From Candidatus Vallotiella adelgis (GTDB lineage Bacteria; Pseudomonadota; Gammaproteobacteria; Burkholderiales; Burkholderiaceae), in contig NZ_CP047396.1 in NCBI RefSeq assembly GCF_020541305.1, positions 868,001 through 932,000 on the forward strand: 64,000 nt of DNA. Reading direction: 5' to 3'. Below, one piece after another: positions 11,354 to 21,670 of the stretch. The notes beneath the pieces are model-generated. The model saw nothing but the letters and a program-made list of their open reading frames with translations. It did no database searches and was not told the origin of the DNA. Both the position numbers and the translations under genes were made by a program. The first letter of the stretch is position 1. Each line of letters begins with the position of its first letter.

Positions 11354-12028
11354 ATGAATCCAAAAAATCGCCGTGCGATTTATGAAACTTTACAAATCCT
11401 GACCCCATATCCGACGACGGAGCTTAAGTACACCACACCATTTGAATTGCTAATTGCAGTCATGCTATCAGCACAGGCAACGGACATCTCGGTTAACAAA
11501 GCAATGCGCCAGATGTTTGCGGTTGCTAATACACCACAAGCTATTCTTGCGCTTGGCGAAGACGGTGTTGCGCAGCACATTAAAATAGTGGGATTGTATC
11601 GTACCAAGTCTAAGCACATCATCTTGACCTGTAAAATACTACTTGACAAATACTATGGCGAAGTGCCAGCTGATCGCGAAATGCTTGAGAGTCTACCGGG
11701 CGTAGGCCGAAAGACAGCGAACGTCGTTCTGAATATTGCATTCGGTCACGCGACGATTGCCGTTGATACACACATCTTCCGTGTAGCAAATCGCACCGGA
11801 ATAGCACCTGGCAAGGACGTACGGGCCGTAGAAGCAATGCTAGAAAAACTCACGCCGCCCAAATTCCGATATAACGCTCACCACTGGCTTCTCCTACACG
11901 GCCGATATGTATGCCGCGCCCGCTTACCTACATGCTGGAATTGTGCCATCGAATCGATATGTGAATTCACGAACAAAACCCGTATTCCTACTGAATCAAG
12001 CAATGCTTCTTCTAGACAAGCTTCGTAG
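11354..12028 (+). CDS. nth: endonuclease III
   Basis: A DNA glycosylase/AP lyase that removes oxidised pyrimidines in base excision repair. With the ATG at 11354 the protein is 224 residues and its key residues fall on the same numbers as in E. coli Nth. The catalytic Lys is 120 (in LPGVGRKTA of the helix-hairpin-helix), the catalytic Asp is 138 (AVDTHIFRV), and the 4Fe-4S cysteines are 187, 194, 197 and 203. This agreement decides the start. A TTG at 11312 would add 14 unlikely residues. An AGG directly abuts the ATG, so the ribosome site is poor. It lies 217 bases after rsxB and may be co-transcribed with it. The last 15 residues are extra and Ser-rich. Confidence 0.95.
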   Translation: MNPKNRRAIYETLQILTPYPTTELKYTTPFELLIAVMLSAQATDISVNKAMRQMFAVANTPQAILALGEDGVAQHIKIVGLYRTKSKHIILTCKILLDKYYGEVPADREMLESLPGVGRKTANVVLNIAFGHATIAVDTHIFRVANRTGIAPGKDVRAVEAMLEKLTPPKFRYNAHHWLLLHGRYVCRARLPTCWNCAIESICEFTNKTRIPTESSNASSRQAS

Positions 12029-13989
12029 ATGCGCCGCCCAGTACTTTTATTATATAAACTGTACGGCGACAAGCCTGTACGATAATTCAGCTCTACAACA
12101 ATACAAGATTATATAGCTCCGCATGCCAATCCACGAGTGATTAGTGTTTAATCTAAGTCGCGACAAAGTTCGTTGTTTTATTTCATCGAGATATAGCGTA
12201 AGCAATACGCCTATGAAATCCCGACTCCGGCTCAGAAAATTATAGCATCGAGTATGCTAAGCAGTTTTAAGATCTGCCCCCCGTAGCCGAGCCAAACTTA
12301 TAGCCAGATAATATGGCTATAAAAACCTATTATTTTGCTTGTCGATGTATTTGACAATCAGAGAGCAATTGTCAATCAACTAGCCGCCCGGTATCTGAGC
12401 CGTATATGAGTACATCGTATGTACGCCTAGAATCTGGCAACGATGCCCATCATGTCATGATTAGAGTGTTTTGGCTACAAAATGTGGGAAGAGCTACGTA
12501 ACAACTTCCCGCTGTACACATAGGCGTATGTAGCACTAATTACACGACATGCCTATAAAGATTGACGAAACACAGCTAAAGAAACTTTAGAGAAAGTTGT
12601 CTCCTCAGTCGGAAGCACAGATCTAGGAGGAAGCTGTCAAGCCGAACAAGCTTATAGAAAAACTCAAACCATCTGCCTGATTAATAAAATCCGCACGAAG
12701 ATGATAAAGCTAGAAAATACACTATCACTAACTATGATTAAAAGATGATTTTAGCTACTGGAGGGGTGACATCGCCGACGAAGAGCCAGATACTCACTTG
12801 AAATAATCTACAGTACTGCTTATAATACGGGCAGATTCTACCAGAAATCTTAGCGGTAAAAATCCGAGCTCAAGAATCTAAGATTCTATTATCTATCAAA
12901 CTACATTTATAACTCTTCTCCCGGAAAAATAAGCATCAGAAAAATATGGAATGCATATCGACCTAACAAGTGTTAGCAGACTAACCAACAGCAGTCGAGC
13001 ATAACAATGCTGTTGCTTCGTGGCTATCTGACCTTGCCGATAAGTTGTATATTGTGGCGTAAATAGATTTAAAAAATGTAATGCGTATTCTCAGCAAAGA
13101 ACTTTTTCCGTATCAGACGATAGAATATCTTCTAGATTAGAAGATTACTAGCGGATTTGTAATACCTTACTGGTAGCGATAGTCTCTAATTTTGCATCAT
13201 GATATGCTTACACTAACGTAATCGCATAAATCTGCTATACCGCGCCTCGCATCTGAGCAGCGCCTAGCTAAGATCTCATACCGTAGGTATAATCTTTATG
13301 CTGCCAATTAGTATGGCGATCATAGTTATATACTTATAGCTATACTTTCTCTAGCCGGCTGTCGCTATACAGCACGTACTCCACCGCTGTGTCGTTTATT
13401 ACTAGCTCGCTTCAGCACGTTTTCCCCATATACGATGAGGTAGTCTACACTATTCTCATGCGCGCTATAGCGGAGAATTTTATTGGATATTGCCTACCGC
13501 CTACCGTATGTCGCTGCTGACCGCATCATTTGGCTCATACTCATCGATATATAGCCATTATCATGACGATTCACACTCTTTGTGACGCACACGAGCATCC
13601 AGTAAAGCGCTACAATATCTCCGCATTATGTGCCGTTTACTTACTAACTAGAATCTTCGGTGAGACGATAATGGCACTGTTTGACTCGAAAATAACCGGT
13701 CTAAGACCCATGGAGTACAGTCTGCTCGGCAACGTGAAGCAACTTTCTGAACTTTATACTAACCACCTTAGTAGAATTCGCGTTGCTGTCGATTGACTTA
13801 GCCTGTAGAGAACTAGCTGCTAAATAATTGCGAACCCATAATAGCACTGCCGCATATACCGGCAAGTTAGCGCCCTTAATGAGCTTACAGAACACTAGCT
13901 GCTCTAACAATTATTAGATTCCATAAGGCTGCAAGCTAACAGCAGAAATTGTCGTAGCATTTCGCGATACGCTCTACAAAAACCTAGCC
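12029..13989. other. 2-kb gene-free stretch between nth and tal
   Basis: Stops are frequent in all frames. There are several short palindromes, the best a 9-bp stem at 12298-12322. The longest open stretch just before tal (13530-13796, plus) has no recognisable family and is not called. Its last 45 codons or so look protein-like and could be a remnant of a former gene upstream of tal. Confidence 0.45.
12298..12322. repeat. 9-bp hairpin with 7-base loop
   Basis: TTATAGCCA (12298-12306) is the exact reverse complement of TGGCTATAA (12314-12322), with seven bases between. It is AT-rich and has no T-run after it on either strand. It may be a relic terminator or chance. Confidence 0.35.
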
Positions 13990-14943
13990 ATGACAACTAC
14001 ACTAGATCAATTACGGCAGTACACAACTATTGTCGCCGATACTGGCGATTTCCAGCAACTCGCCCGTTATAAACCTCAAGATGCAACAACAAACCCGTCC
14101 CTGATTCTAAAAGCGGTTCAGCAAGAAAGCTACCGACCGTTGCTTGAAAAAATAGTATGCGATTATTCGTGTCTTCCTATCAGAGATATCGTAGATCAAT
14201 TATTGGTCGCATTTGGTGTCGAGATTCTGAAGATTGTCCCGGGACGGGTATCGACAGAAATCGACGCACGACTATCTTTCAATGTCCAAGGCAGTATCGC
14301 GAAAGCACATCAGCTGATCGCACTCTACAAAGCTGCTGGTATAGAACGTGAGCGTGTGTTAATTAAACTCGCGTCGACGTGGGAAGGTGTACGCGCTGCC
14401 ACAGTATTGGAGCAAGCAGGAGTGCATTGTAATATGACGTTGTTATTCTCGCTTACCCAGGCAATTGCTTGTGCGCAAGCCCGGGCCCGGCTGATCTCAC
14501 CATTCGTCGGCCGCATCTACGATTGGTATAAAAAAAATGCTGGCGCAGAATGGGACGAAGCCCGCGACGGAGGAACCAACGATCCTGGTGTGAAATTGAT
14601 TCAGAATATCTATGCGTACTATAAAAAATTTGGCTATATAACAGAAATAATGGGCGCAAGCTTCCGATCGATACGCTCAATCGTCGAGCTTGCTGGTTGC
14701 GACTTACTGACGATCAGCCCAGACTTACTGCAAAATCTTCATAAGAGCAATGAACTGATTCAGCGCAAACTCTACCCACAGTCGTCGCATAATGTGCCGA
14801 TCGAGCGTGCCACATATGATGAGCCGACGTTCCGCTATCAGCTTAATAACAATGCTATGGCTACCGAAAAGTTAGCTGAAGGTATTCGCCTATTTTCGGC
14901 CGACGTGATGAAACTCGAACAATTAATTCAATCATTACGCTAA
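13990..14943 (+). CDS. tal: transaldolase
   Basis: Moves a three-carbon unit between sugar phosphates in the non-oxidative pentose phosphate pathway. It is 317 residues, as in the TalB class. Asp17 (VADTGDF), Asn35 in DATTNPSLI and the Schiff-base Lys126 (RVLIKLAST) match the E. coli catalytic set D17, N35, K132. ATG at 13990 gives the family N-terminus. There is no strong Shine-Dalgarno sequence. It stands alone. The oxidative arm of the pathway (zwf, pgl) is 21 kb away on the other strand, and together they connect glucose-6-phosphate with pentoses and erythrose-4-phosphate. A long perfect palindrome starts 70 bases after the stop. Confidence 0.96.
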   Translation: MTTTLDQLRQYTTIVADTGDFQQLARYKPQDATTNPSLILKAVQQESYRPLLEKIVCDYSCLPIRDIVDQLLVAFGVEILKIVPGRVSTEIDARLSFNVQGSIAKAHQLIALYKAAGIERERVLIKLASTWEGVRAATVLEQAGVHCNMTLLFSLTQAIACAQARARLISPFVGRIYDWYKKNAGAEWDEARDGGTNDPGVKLIQNIYAYYKKFGYITEIMGASFRSIRSIVELAGCDLLTISPDLLQNLHKSNELIQRKLYPQSSHNVPIERATYDEPTFRYQLNNNAMATEKLAEGIRLFSADVMKLEQLIQSLR

Positions 14944-15867
14944 GTAAATCTAGCATTTGCCCAGCTGCGGAATAGTCAACTGACTATATTAAGATCAATC
15001 TAAGCTGCCAATAATCAGCTACTCTAGTGTGCGAACTAATCCGATCAGCATTCGGATTAGTTCGCACACTAGAGTAGCTGATATAGCACTTTACTTGGTG
15101 AGACACGCAAACACCGAGAGCAAGCGCTTATCATGACTAAATATGGTTTTCTGATCGAAAATGATAGCCATCCATCGATTAATCTATGCTTTAAGAAGGA
15201 TGATAGACCGGACTTGGGTAGCTTACTATCCTCAGAAAGCAGAAGATTTTCGTGCTACATTTGCTAACTGTAATAGCGATAAAAATAGGTACAGATTACT
15301 GACACTATAGCGTATGGCGGTTGTTTGAGCACACCACCATCATTTGAAACTGAATAGATACTAGTTATGGTATCAAGGGACTTAAAGTGACTTGATCAGA
15401 ATGCGTTGAGTAGATATTGATCAAACTTTTCCTCTGCTAAGATTGGCCTTCATTACAGAATGAGGAAATCTCTGCTAAGTTAGCTAGCGGGTATCTAATA
15501 AGAACTTTTAATCTTTTAAAGACTTCTTGTGTGTATTACTCTACGGACTTGGTAGTAAACGTAGTGTTGTTCTTGCAGCAGATGCTATCTCCTTACTAAG
15601 GATGCCGATTACGCGGCTGCCAGATTTAAGACAGGATTCACGCTGCTGCATACTATAGACTTCGGGGAAGTATAATACTTTTCTAGATTCTATACTTTAT
15701 TCACTCTTATTCTAAACTTCATAAAACAGCAACTGAGCTGCTAGCTAGCGTGCGAGAACATGTGTTCGCTGTGACTCAGTCTTTCCTGCTCAGCACTCAA
15801 ATAGTAACCCTGAAGTTGTAGCTACTACTTGCATCACTACGTATAAGACTATTCGCGAGATTTTTAT
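14944..15867. other. gene-free stretch between tal and htpG
   Basis: The two flanking genes point towards each other, so both transcripts should end here. The only structure is the 31-bp inverted repeat at 15014-15082. The rest has no recognisable gene. One open stretch near 15530-15650 on the plus strand looks mildly protein-like but belongs to no family I know. Confidence 0.45.
15014..15082. repeat. perfect 31-bp inverted repeat with 7-base loop
   Basis: The arm 15014-15044 is an exact reverse complement of 15052-15082, with seven bases (TCAGCAT) between. It has no mismatch over 31 bp and stops pairing at the next base on both sides. It lies between the convergent genes tal and htpG, so it could act as a two-way transcription block. 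But there is no T-run after it on either strand, as a standard terminator would have. In DNA that is decaying, such a perfect palindrome is either new or kept by selection. Confidence 0.95.
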
Positions 15868-17760
15868 TCAATGCGTACCTGATAGCAGCAATATATTGAT
15901 ACGTTTGATAAAGTTTGCTGGATCATCGAGTGCGCCTCCTTCAGCAAGAAGAGCCTGATCAAATAGTAAATAGCACCAGTCGGCAAAATCTGCCTTATCT
16001 GGTGATAGTCGCTTAATTAACGTATGCTCCGGATTAATTTCGAGGATTGGATGGAAATCAGGTGCTTTCTGGCCGGCCGCTTTTAATAGCCGCTGAAGAT
16101 GGCCGCTTATCTCGCCCTCGTCGGCCACCAGACAGCTCGGCGAATCGGTTAGCCGGAACGTGAGACGCACATCCTTGGCTTTTTCCCGCAGTACACCCTT
16201 CATCTGCTCGATTAACATCTTCAGGTCTTCGCCAACCTTTTCTTGAGCTTTTTGTGTCTCGTCGTTTACGGCACATAAATCTAGATCACCGCGGGCTACG
16301 CTAACTAACGGTTTACCGTTAAACTCAGGCAGGAATGACAGCATCCATTCGTCAATTCGATCAGTCAATAATAGTACTTCGATACTTTTCTTGCGAAATA
16401 CTTCTAGGTGCGGACTATTACACGCGCCCTGCCAACTATCGGCGGTCACATAGTAGATCTTTGTCTGTTCTGGCTTCATTCTCGAGATGTAGTCAGCCAG
16501 AGATACATTCTGTTCTGCGCTGTTAGTTTGCGTCGACGTGAAGCGTAGAAGCTTAGCAATGAGCTCTCGGTTTACAGAGTCTTCGCCTAATCCTTCTTTG
16601 AACACTTGACCAAATTCGCGCCAGAATATCTTGTACTGTTGCTTACCATCAGGCGTATCTGCTAGCTCCTCAAGCATGGATAGTACACGTTTAGTAACGC
16701 CATCGCGGATAGCCTTTACATCACGACTATCCTGTAGAATTTCACGCGATACGTTTAACGGTAGGTCGCTGGAATCGACTACACCTTTCACGAATCGCAG
16801 GTAATTCTGTAGCAACTGCTCCGCTTCATCCGTGATAAATACGCGCTTTACATAAAGTTTTAGACCACCGCGGTGGTCGCGGTTCCATATATCGAAGGGG
16901 GCATGACTAGGTATATATAGTAATTGAATATATTCGCTACGTCCTTCGACGTGATTATGGGTCCAAGCTAGTGGTGCCTCGGCATCATGAGATAGATACT
17001 CATAGAAATGCTTATACTGCTCATTTGTGATCTCACTCTTGGCACGCGTCCACAATGCGCTTACCTGGTTAATAGTTTCATCTTCATCTTTGACTACCAT
17101 TTCGTTCTTTTTATCATCCCACTCTTCTTTCCTCATTAGGATCGGTAAGTTTATGTGGTCTGAGTACTTCTGGATGATAGACCTAAGCCAGTAGAAGGAC
17201 AGAAGCTTATCTTCTGTCTCGCGTAGATACAGTGTGATGGATGTGCCGCGTTGCGCGCGTTGAATCTGCTCGACGCTGAATTCGCCGTTGCCAGTGCTTT
17301 CCCAGAGCACGCCTTGATCAGTCAGAAAACCGGCCCGTCGTGATTCTACGGTAATTCGGTCTGCGACGATAAATCCAGAATAAAAACCGACGCCGAACTG
17401 GCCGATCAATGCTGCATCTTTTTTTTGATTGCCAGACAGCCTGGAAAAGAACTCTTTAGTCCCCGAGCGCGCAATCGTTCCAAGGTGTGAAACCGCGTCG
17501 TCGCGGCTCATGCCAATCCCGTTATCTTCAATTGTAATCGTACGTGCGACCTTGTCGTACCCGATTCGGATATACAGGTTTGGGTTATCTTCGTACAGGC
17601 AAGTATTAGCGATTGCCTCAAAACGCAGCCTGTCTGCAGCGTCAGATGCATTGGAAATTAGCTCACGTAGGAAAATCTCTTTATTACTGTACAGCGAGTG
17701 AATCATGAGTTGAAGAAGCTGCTTGACTTCCGCTTGGAAGCCCATAATTTCTTTCGCCAT
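15868..17760 (-). CDS. htpG: chaperone HtpG (Hsp90)
   Basis: The bacterial Hsp90, a homodimeric ATP-dependent chaperone of the cytoplasm. It is 630 residues (E. coli 624). The GHKL ATPase site is complete: [10 protein letters not shown] near residue 40, DNGIGMS near 80 and [11 protein letters not shown] near 125. The middle domain contains [11 protein letters not shown]. The C-terminal dimerisation part is present. ATG at 17760 has a good ribosome site (AAGGA nine bases ahead). A sigma-32-like promoter lies 64-93 bases upstream, fitting heat-shock control. Codon usage and length give no sign of decay. Confidence 0.97.
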   Translation of the reverse strand: MAKEIMGFQAEVKQLLQLMIHSLYSNKEIFLRELISNASDAADRLRFEAIANTCLYEDNPNLYIRIGYDKVARTITIEDNGIGMSRDDAVSHLGTIARSGTKEFFSRLSGNQKKDAALIGQFGVGFYSGFIVADRITVESRRAGFLTDQGVLWESTGNGEFSVEQIQRAQRGTSITLYLRETEDKLLSFYWLRSIIQKYSDHINLPILMRKEEWDDKKNEMVVKDEDETINQVSALWTRAKSEITNEQYKHFYEYLSHDAEAPLAWTHNHVEGRSEYIQLLYIPSHAPFDIWNRDHRGGLKLYVKRVFITDEAEQLLQNYLRFVKGVVDSSDLPLNVSREILQDSRDVKAIRDGVTKRVLSMLEELADTPDGKQQYKIFWREFGQVFKEGLGEDSVNRELIAKLLRFTSTQTNSAEQNVSLADYISRMKPEQTKIYYVTADSWQGACNSPHLEVFRKKSIEVLLLTDRIDEWMLSFLPEFNGKPLVSVARGDLDLCAVNDETQKAQEKVGEDLKMLIEQMKGVLREKAKDVRLTFRLTDSPSCLVADEGEISGHLQRLLKAAGQKAPDFHPILEINPEHTLIKRLSPDKADFADWCYLLFDQALLAEGGALDDPANFIKRINILLLSGTH

Positions 17761-17823
17761 AATCTGAGTCCTTTCAGCGAGTGTACGTCAACAATATAAA
17801 ACCGGATTTGTCAGCATCGGCTT

Positions 17824-17853
17824 AAAATAGGGCCAAACTATGCTGAATTCAAG
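17824..17853 (-). promoter_or_regulatory. sigma-32-like heat-shock promoter of htpG
   Basis: On the minus strand a -35 element CTTGAAT (17853-17847) is followed after 14 bases by CCCTATTTT (17832-17824). The sigma-32 consensus is CTTGAAA, 13-15 bases, CCCCATNTA. The match is 6 of 7 and about 7 of 9. It would start a transcript with a leader of about 57 bases before htpG, a classic heat-shock gene. The position and match are seen, and use by sigma-32 is inferred. Confidence 0.7.
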
Positions 17854-18476
17854 ACTGCACAATCGGAACATGAGCAGTATTAGGATGCTACAGCTTACGA
17901 TATAGAGTTCCGTCGGCTTAGCATGTATGCACCAGAAAAACGTTCAGCGGCAATGTGTAAACAAATAACGCTGTTTCGCATGCGCGTATAGTACTAACTA
18001 AACATCGCTGTTGCTCGTTTAGGTAGAGATCTATCAGCTAATCTTACATCAACCATTATAAGATGCGATACACTTTCTTATGCAGCTCGCGCGTGCAATC
18101 AATGACCTATATACCTAAGGCTCGGAACACACACCCGTTGATTCAGTGCTTACTCCAGAGTTAGTGCTTTTCCCGGCGCAACGCACGGAGACCGCTTTGC
18201 GATAACCGCAACAGATATCTTACAGGCCTGGGTTGATAACAAGACTCATCAAGAAGCGTCTTCAAACTTGACGTAGATAATATTTTCTAATGATAATATC
18301 ATTATCAGTGACTATGAGAATCATTTTCGGCGTAATTATTGGCAGCATGGTAGTCTTGTTCATCTTGTTATTCGTTACCAAGACACTCCTTCGACTACAT
18401 CGACAAAAGAATTCATGGAATATGTGACCTAGCCGCGCGTATCTCTTGTATTTTCTTGCCCTGTTTCAGCATCCCC
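17854..18476. other. gene-free stretch between htpG and the RidA gene
   Basis: The region lies between divergent genes. It holds the htpG promoter at its left edge and a small AT palindrome near 18280. An open stretch of about 30 codons near 18140-18270 (plus) looks mildly protein-like but is not identified. The promoter of the RidA gene must lie towards the right end but is not evident. Confidence 0.4.
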
Positions 18477-18935
18477 ATGTCAAATGTATACGATCAATTA
18501 AAAATGCTCGGCATTGAGCTACCAGCAGCCAGCGCACCAGCAACCGCCTATATGATGAGCGCACAAACAGACAAAATAGTGTTTTTATCGGGCCATATCG
18601 CAAAAAAAAACGGGAAGGTCTGGGCCGGTAAGCTTGGTGATGTGCTCGACATAGAGCAAGGTCGGAAAGCGGCGCGCAGCGTTGCTATCGATCTGATCGC
18701 AACGCTACATTCTCACATAGGCGACTTAAACCGCATCAAGCACATCGTTAAGGTGACGAGCCTGGTCAATTCGACACCGGACTTCACCGAGCAACACTTA
18801 GTGGCTAATGGAGCGTCAGAGCTATTCGTGTCGGTATTTGGTGAAAAAGGTAAGCACGCGCGTTCTGCGTTCGGTGTTGCGCAGATTCCACTAGGTTCAT
18901 GCATAGAAATTGAACTGATTGCTGAAATCGAATAG
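18477..18935 (+). CDS. RidA (YjgF/YER057c/UK114) family protein
   Basis: Members of this family hydrolyse reactive enamines and imines. This one belongs to the longer RidA-like branch (152 residues) common in Burkholderia. The conserved end has Arg in HARSAFGVAQ and Glu in SCIEIEL, the two residues usually placed in the active site. The region TEQHLVANGASEL is also typical. I start at ATG 18477, which gives the family N-terminus. A TTG seven codons earlier is unlikely. It is a single gene facing right towards parC, which faces left. Which imine it acts on cannot be told from the sequence. The family is certain, the substrate is not. Confidence 0.88.
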   Translation: MSNVYDQLKMLGIELPAASAPATAYMMSAQTDKIVFLSGHIAKKNGKVWAGKLGDVLDIEQGRKAARSVAIDLIATLHSHIGDLNRIKHIVKVTSLVNSTPDFTEQHLVANGASELFVSVFGEKGKHARSAFGVAQIPLGSCIEIELIAEIE

Positions 18936-19238
18936 CGGGTCATCCCTACATTAAGCCATAGACGCTTGTCTATCTTACTAGCTCTGCAATGGAGCAACGC
19001 GCCATAGCAGAGGGTGTAAAACGGCGCAGATGTGGTCAAGTAGCATCATCATTAGTACATTAACCCTGGTTAGACTGATTTTCCTGTACGCCGTCCGGCG
19101 TTAATAGTACAGATACAATGGCAAGCGAAATTATATAAATATGTTGGTTATATAATATAGCGCGTACTCAATATTAAGCGAATTTGATATTTAAAATCAC
19201 ATGAATAAAACTGCGATAATCGATATATTTTAACAAAT
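18936..19238. other. short gene-free stretch between convergent genes
   Basis: About 300 bases between the ends of the RidA gene and parC. It becomes AT-rich near parC. No hairpin with a T-run was found, and no gene remnant is seen. Confidence 0.4.
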
Positions 19239-21581
19239 TCAACATGTTTTTCCTTTCCATCCCAATGCTGAGCATATGTCTAATACCTTAAACTTGACCG
19301 CCGGCACTTTGCCACGATATGCACGCTTGCCAACATAAGATGCCAGCGTATCGCCAATCAAAATTTCCTGTTTCTGTTTTTTACCTCGCCCAACACCGCT
19401 AAGTATAAGCCCGTCTTGACCGATCACCTGCACCCGGTGCAACTGTTCGTTGCCGTATAATCTAATCAATTTCAGGCCACGTCCACCACTGGACAATATC
19501 TTTATCTCGTTTACCTCAAACACAAGCAAACGCGTCTTGTTCTTCTCGCCAAGCGCTAGGCATGCAACCTGCGAAGTATTCGGCCATACAGGCATCGGCG
19601 CGAGCGGCTTTATATCGGTGTCAAGCGACATAAATAACTTTCCGGTTTTTATACGACTAATCATATCGCCGATCCGCGCGATAAAACCAAAGCCATTATT
19701 CGTTGCAAGCAGTAACAGCTGTTGCTGCGGTGCAGCAAAATAGTGCATGAGATAAGTGCCAACTTCTAGTTTAATCAATGATGTAATCGGAACGCCATCA
19801 CTACGACCGCCTGGCAGCGCCGAAACTGGCACCGAATACATGCGACCATTACTACCCAACGCTAGAAGCATATCGAGCGTACTGCACTGAAATATGGCAT
19901 ATAAACTGTCGTCGTCCTTAAGTTTGAGGCCTGATAAATCTAGCCCATGTCCCTTCATGGTTCGAGCCCAGCCACGCCTCAAAACAATCACTGTGACTGG
20001 TTCGTCGACTATCAGCGCCTCGGTCACCGCACGCTTGTCTGGCTGAATTAGTGTGCGTCTCGGATCGCCGAACTGCTTCGCGTCAGCTTCAATCTCCCCA
20101 ATGATCAGCCGTCTCATAGCTACGTTACTACCGAGTAATTCTTCAAGACGATCCCGTTCGTCGTGCAGCTCACCCAAGCACTTCTCAATCTTAATTTTTT
20201 CTAGGTGCGCTAATTGACGTAAACGGATTTCGAGAATATCGTCTACCTGCCGCTGAGATAACCCAAAAGCCGCGATGAGCTCTACTTTCGGGTCGGTCAA
20301 CTCGCAAATCATTAAAATTACTTTGTTTAAGCTTAGAAAGACGGTCAGTCTACCTTCAAGGATATGGATTCGATCTTGTACTCTAGATAACCTAAACTGC
20401 GTGCGCCGAGTGATAGTCTCTAAACGATAGCCGATCCATTCTCGCAGGATTTCTCCTATCCCCTTTTGTCTCGGCCGACCATCGGTGCCGATCATCACCA
20501 GATTGATCGGCATTCCAGACTCTAAGCTTGTATATGTAAGCAAGATATTAACAAATGCAATCTGGTCGATTCGACTAGACTTTGGTTCAAATACAAGCCG
20601 AACTAGCGAATCTTTACTAGATTCGTCACGTACCGCGTCAAGCAATACGAGCAAGCTCTGCTTAGTCTGCAGTTGCTCTGATGTCAACGCTTTCTTGCCA
20701 GGCCTGATTTTCGGGTTAGTCAATTCCTCTATTTCTTCTAGCACTTTCTGTGATGACGTTCCAGGTGGCAGCTCTGTAATAACTAGTTGCCACTGCCTAT
20801 GTGCTAGTTTTTCAAAATTATAACGAGCACGTACCTTCAGTATTCCGCGACCACTTTCGTATGCTGCGAAAATCTCCGCTGGACTTGAGATAATTTGTCC
20901 ACCGCCTGGAAAGTCCGGTCCTAGCATCCGCCCCATCAGTACTGAGTGATTTAGGTTCGGATTGCCGACCAGCTCGATGACTGCCTGCGCGACTTCACAT
21001 AAATTATGTGGCGGAATTTCAGTTGCCATACCGACCGCAATGCCGGATGCACCATTAAGAAGCACGAACGGCAAACGCGCTGGCAGTGACCTAGGCTCTT
21101 CGAGCGAGCCATCATAGTTTGGAGTGAAGTCGGCGGTACCCTCGCTTATCTCATCGAGCAACAGCTGTGCGATCGGCGTGAGCCTCGCTTCAGTATAGCG
21201 CATGGCTGCAGCACCATCGCCATCACGCGAGCCGAAGTTGCCTTGCCCATCAATAAGTGGGTAGCGCATGGAGAAATTCTGCGCCAGCCGTACCAGCGCT
21301 TCATACGCAGACGTATCTCCATGCGGGTGGTATTTGCCTAGCACATCGCCGACTATACGAGCCGATTTGACCGGCCTCTCGTTGGCCACCAACCTCATCT
21401 CATGCATTGCGTACAGAATACGACGTTGCACCGGCTTCTGGCCATCGGCCACATAAGGCAGTGCGCGACTCTTGACTACTGATACCGCATAGTCAAGATA
21501 CGCGCTCTCAGCATAATCACCTAGTGTTAAGTACTCGCTTGCACAGGGCGTCGAAAAATTCAATGCCAGTTCTTCATTCAT
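19239..21581 (-). CDS. parC: DNA topoisomerase IV subunit A
   Basis: Breaks and rejoins DNA to separate daughter chromosomes, with ParE. It is 780 residues. The active Tyr is 129 ([10 protein letters not shown]). The quinolone-contact region [15 protein letters not shown] is intact, with Thr90 and Glu94 at the places of E. coli Ser80 and Glu84. The coiled coil with the tower region lies around 380-480, and a beta-pinwheel remains after 500. The C-terminal domain is of ParC rather than GyrA type, lacking a clear GyrA box. ATG at 21581 has a GAGG about 11 bases ahead. It follows parE by 89 bases, so the two subunits are probably made from one transcript. Confidence 0.95.
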   Translation of the reverse strand: MNEELALNFSTPCASEYLTLGDYAESAYLDYAVSVVKSRALPYVADGQKPVQRRILYAMHEMRLVANERPVKSARIVGDVLGKYHPHGDTSAYEALVRLAQNFSMRYPLIDGQGNFGSRDGDGAAAMRYTEARLTPIAQLLLDEISEGTADFTPNYDGSLEEPRSLPARLPFVLLNGASGIAVGMATEIPPHNLCEVAQAVIELVGNPNLNHSVLMGRMLGPDFPGGGQIISSPAEIFAAYESGRGILKVRARYNFEKLAHRQWQLVITELPPGTSSQKVLEEIEELTNPKIRPGKKALTSEQLQTKQSLLVLLDAVRDESSKDSLVRLVFEPKSSRIDQIAFVNILLTYTSLESGMPINLVMIGTDGRPRQKGIGEILREWIGYRLETITRRTQFRLSRVQDRIHILEGRLTVFLSLNKVILMICELTDPKVELIAAFGLSQRQVDDILEIRLRQLAHLEKIKIEKCLGELHDERDRLEELLGSNVAMRRLIIGEIEADAKQFGDPRRTLIQPDKRAVTEALIVDEPVTVIVLRRGWARTMKGHGLDLSGLKLKDDDSLYAIFQCSTLDMLLALGSNGRMYSVPVSALPGGRSDGVPITSLIKLEVGTYLMHYFAAPQQQLLLLATNNGFGFIARIGDMISRIKTGKLFMSLDTDIKPLAPMPVWPNTSQVACLALGEKNKTRLLVFEVNEIKILSSGGRGLKLIRLYGNEQLHRVQVIGQDGLILSGVGRGKKQKQEILIGDTLASYVGKRAYRGKVPAVKFKVLDICSALGWKGKTC

Positions 21582-21670
21582 CGGAGGACGGCCTCAAATA
21601 AGGGCCTCAAATCTCAGTCTACTGTAAGGTAGTGCGTAGCAGTGCTTAGTAGTTTTGCATATCACACGCG

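Noticed and set aside
13530-13796. 88-codon open frame upstream of tal
   Set aside because: It starts inside eroded DNA with no ribosome site and has no known family. It may be a remnant at most.
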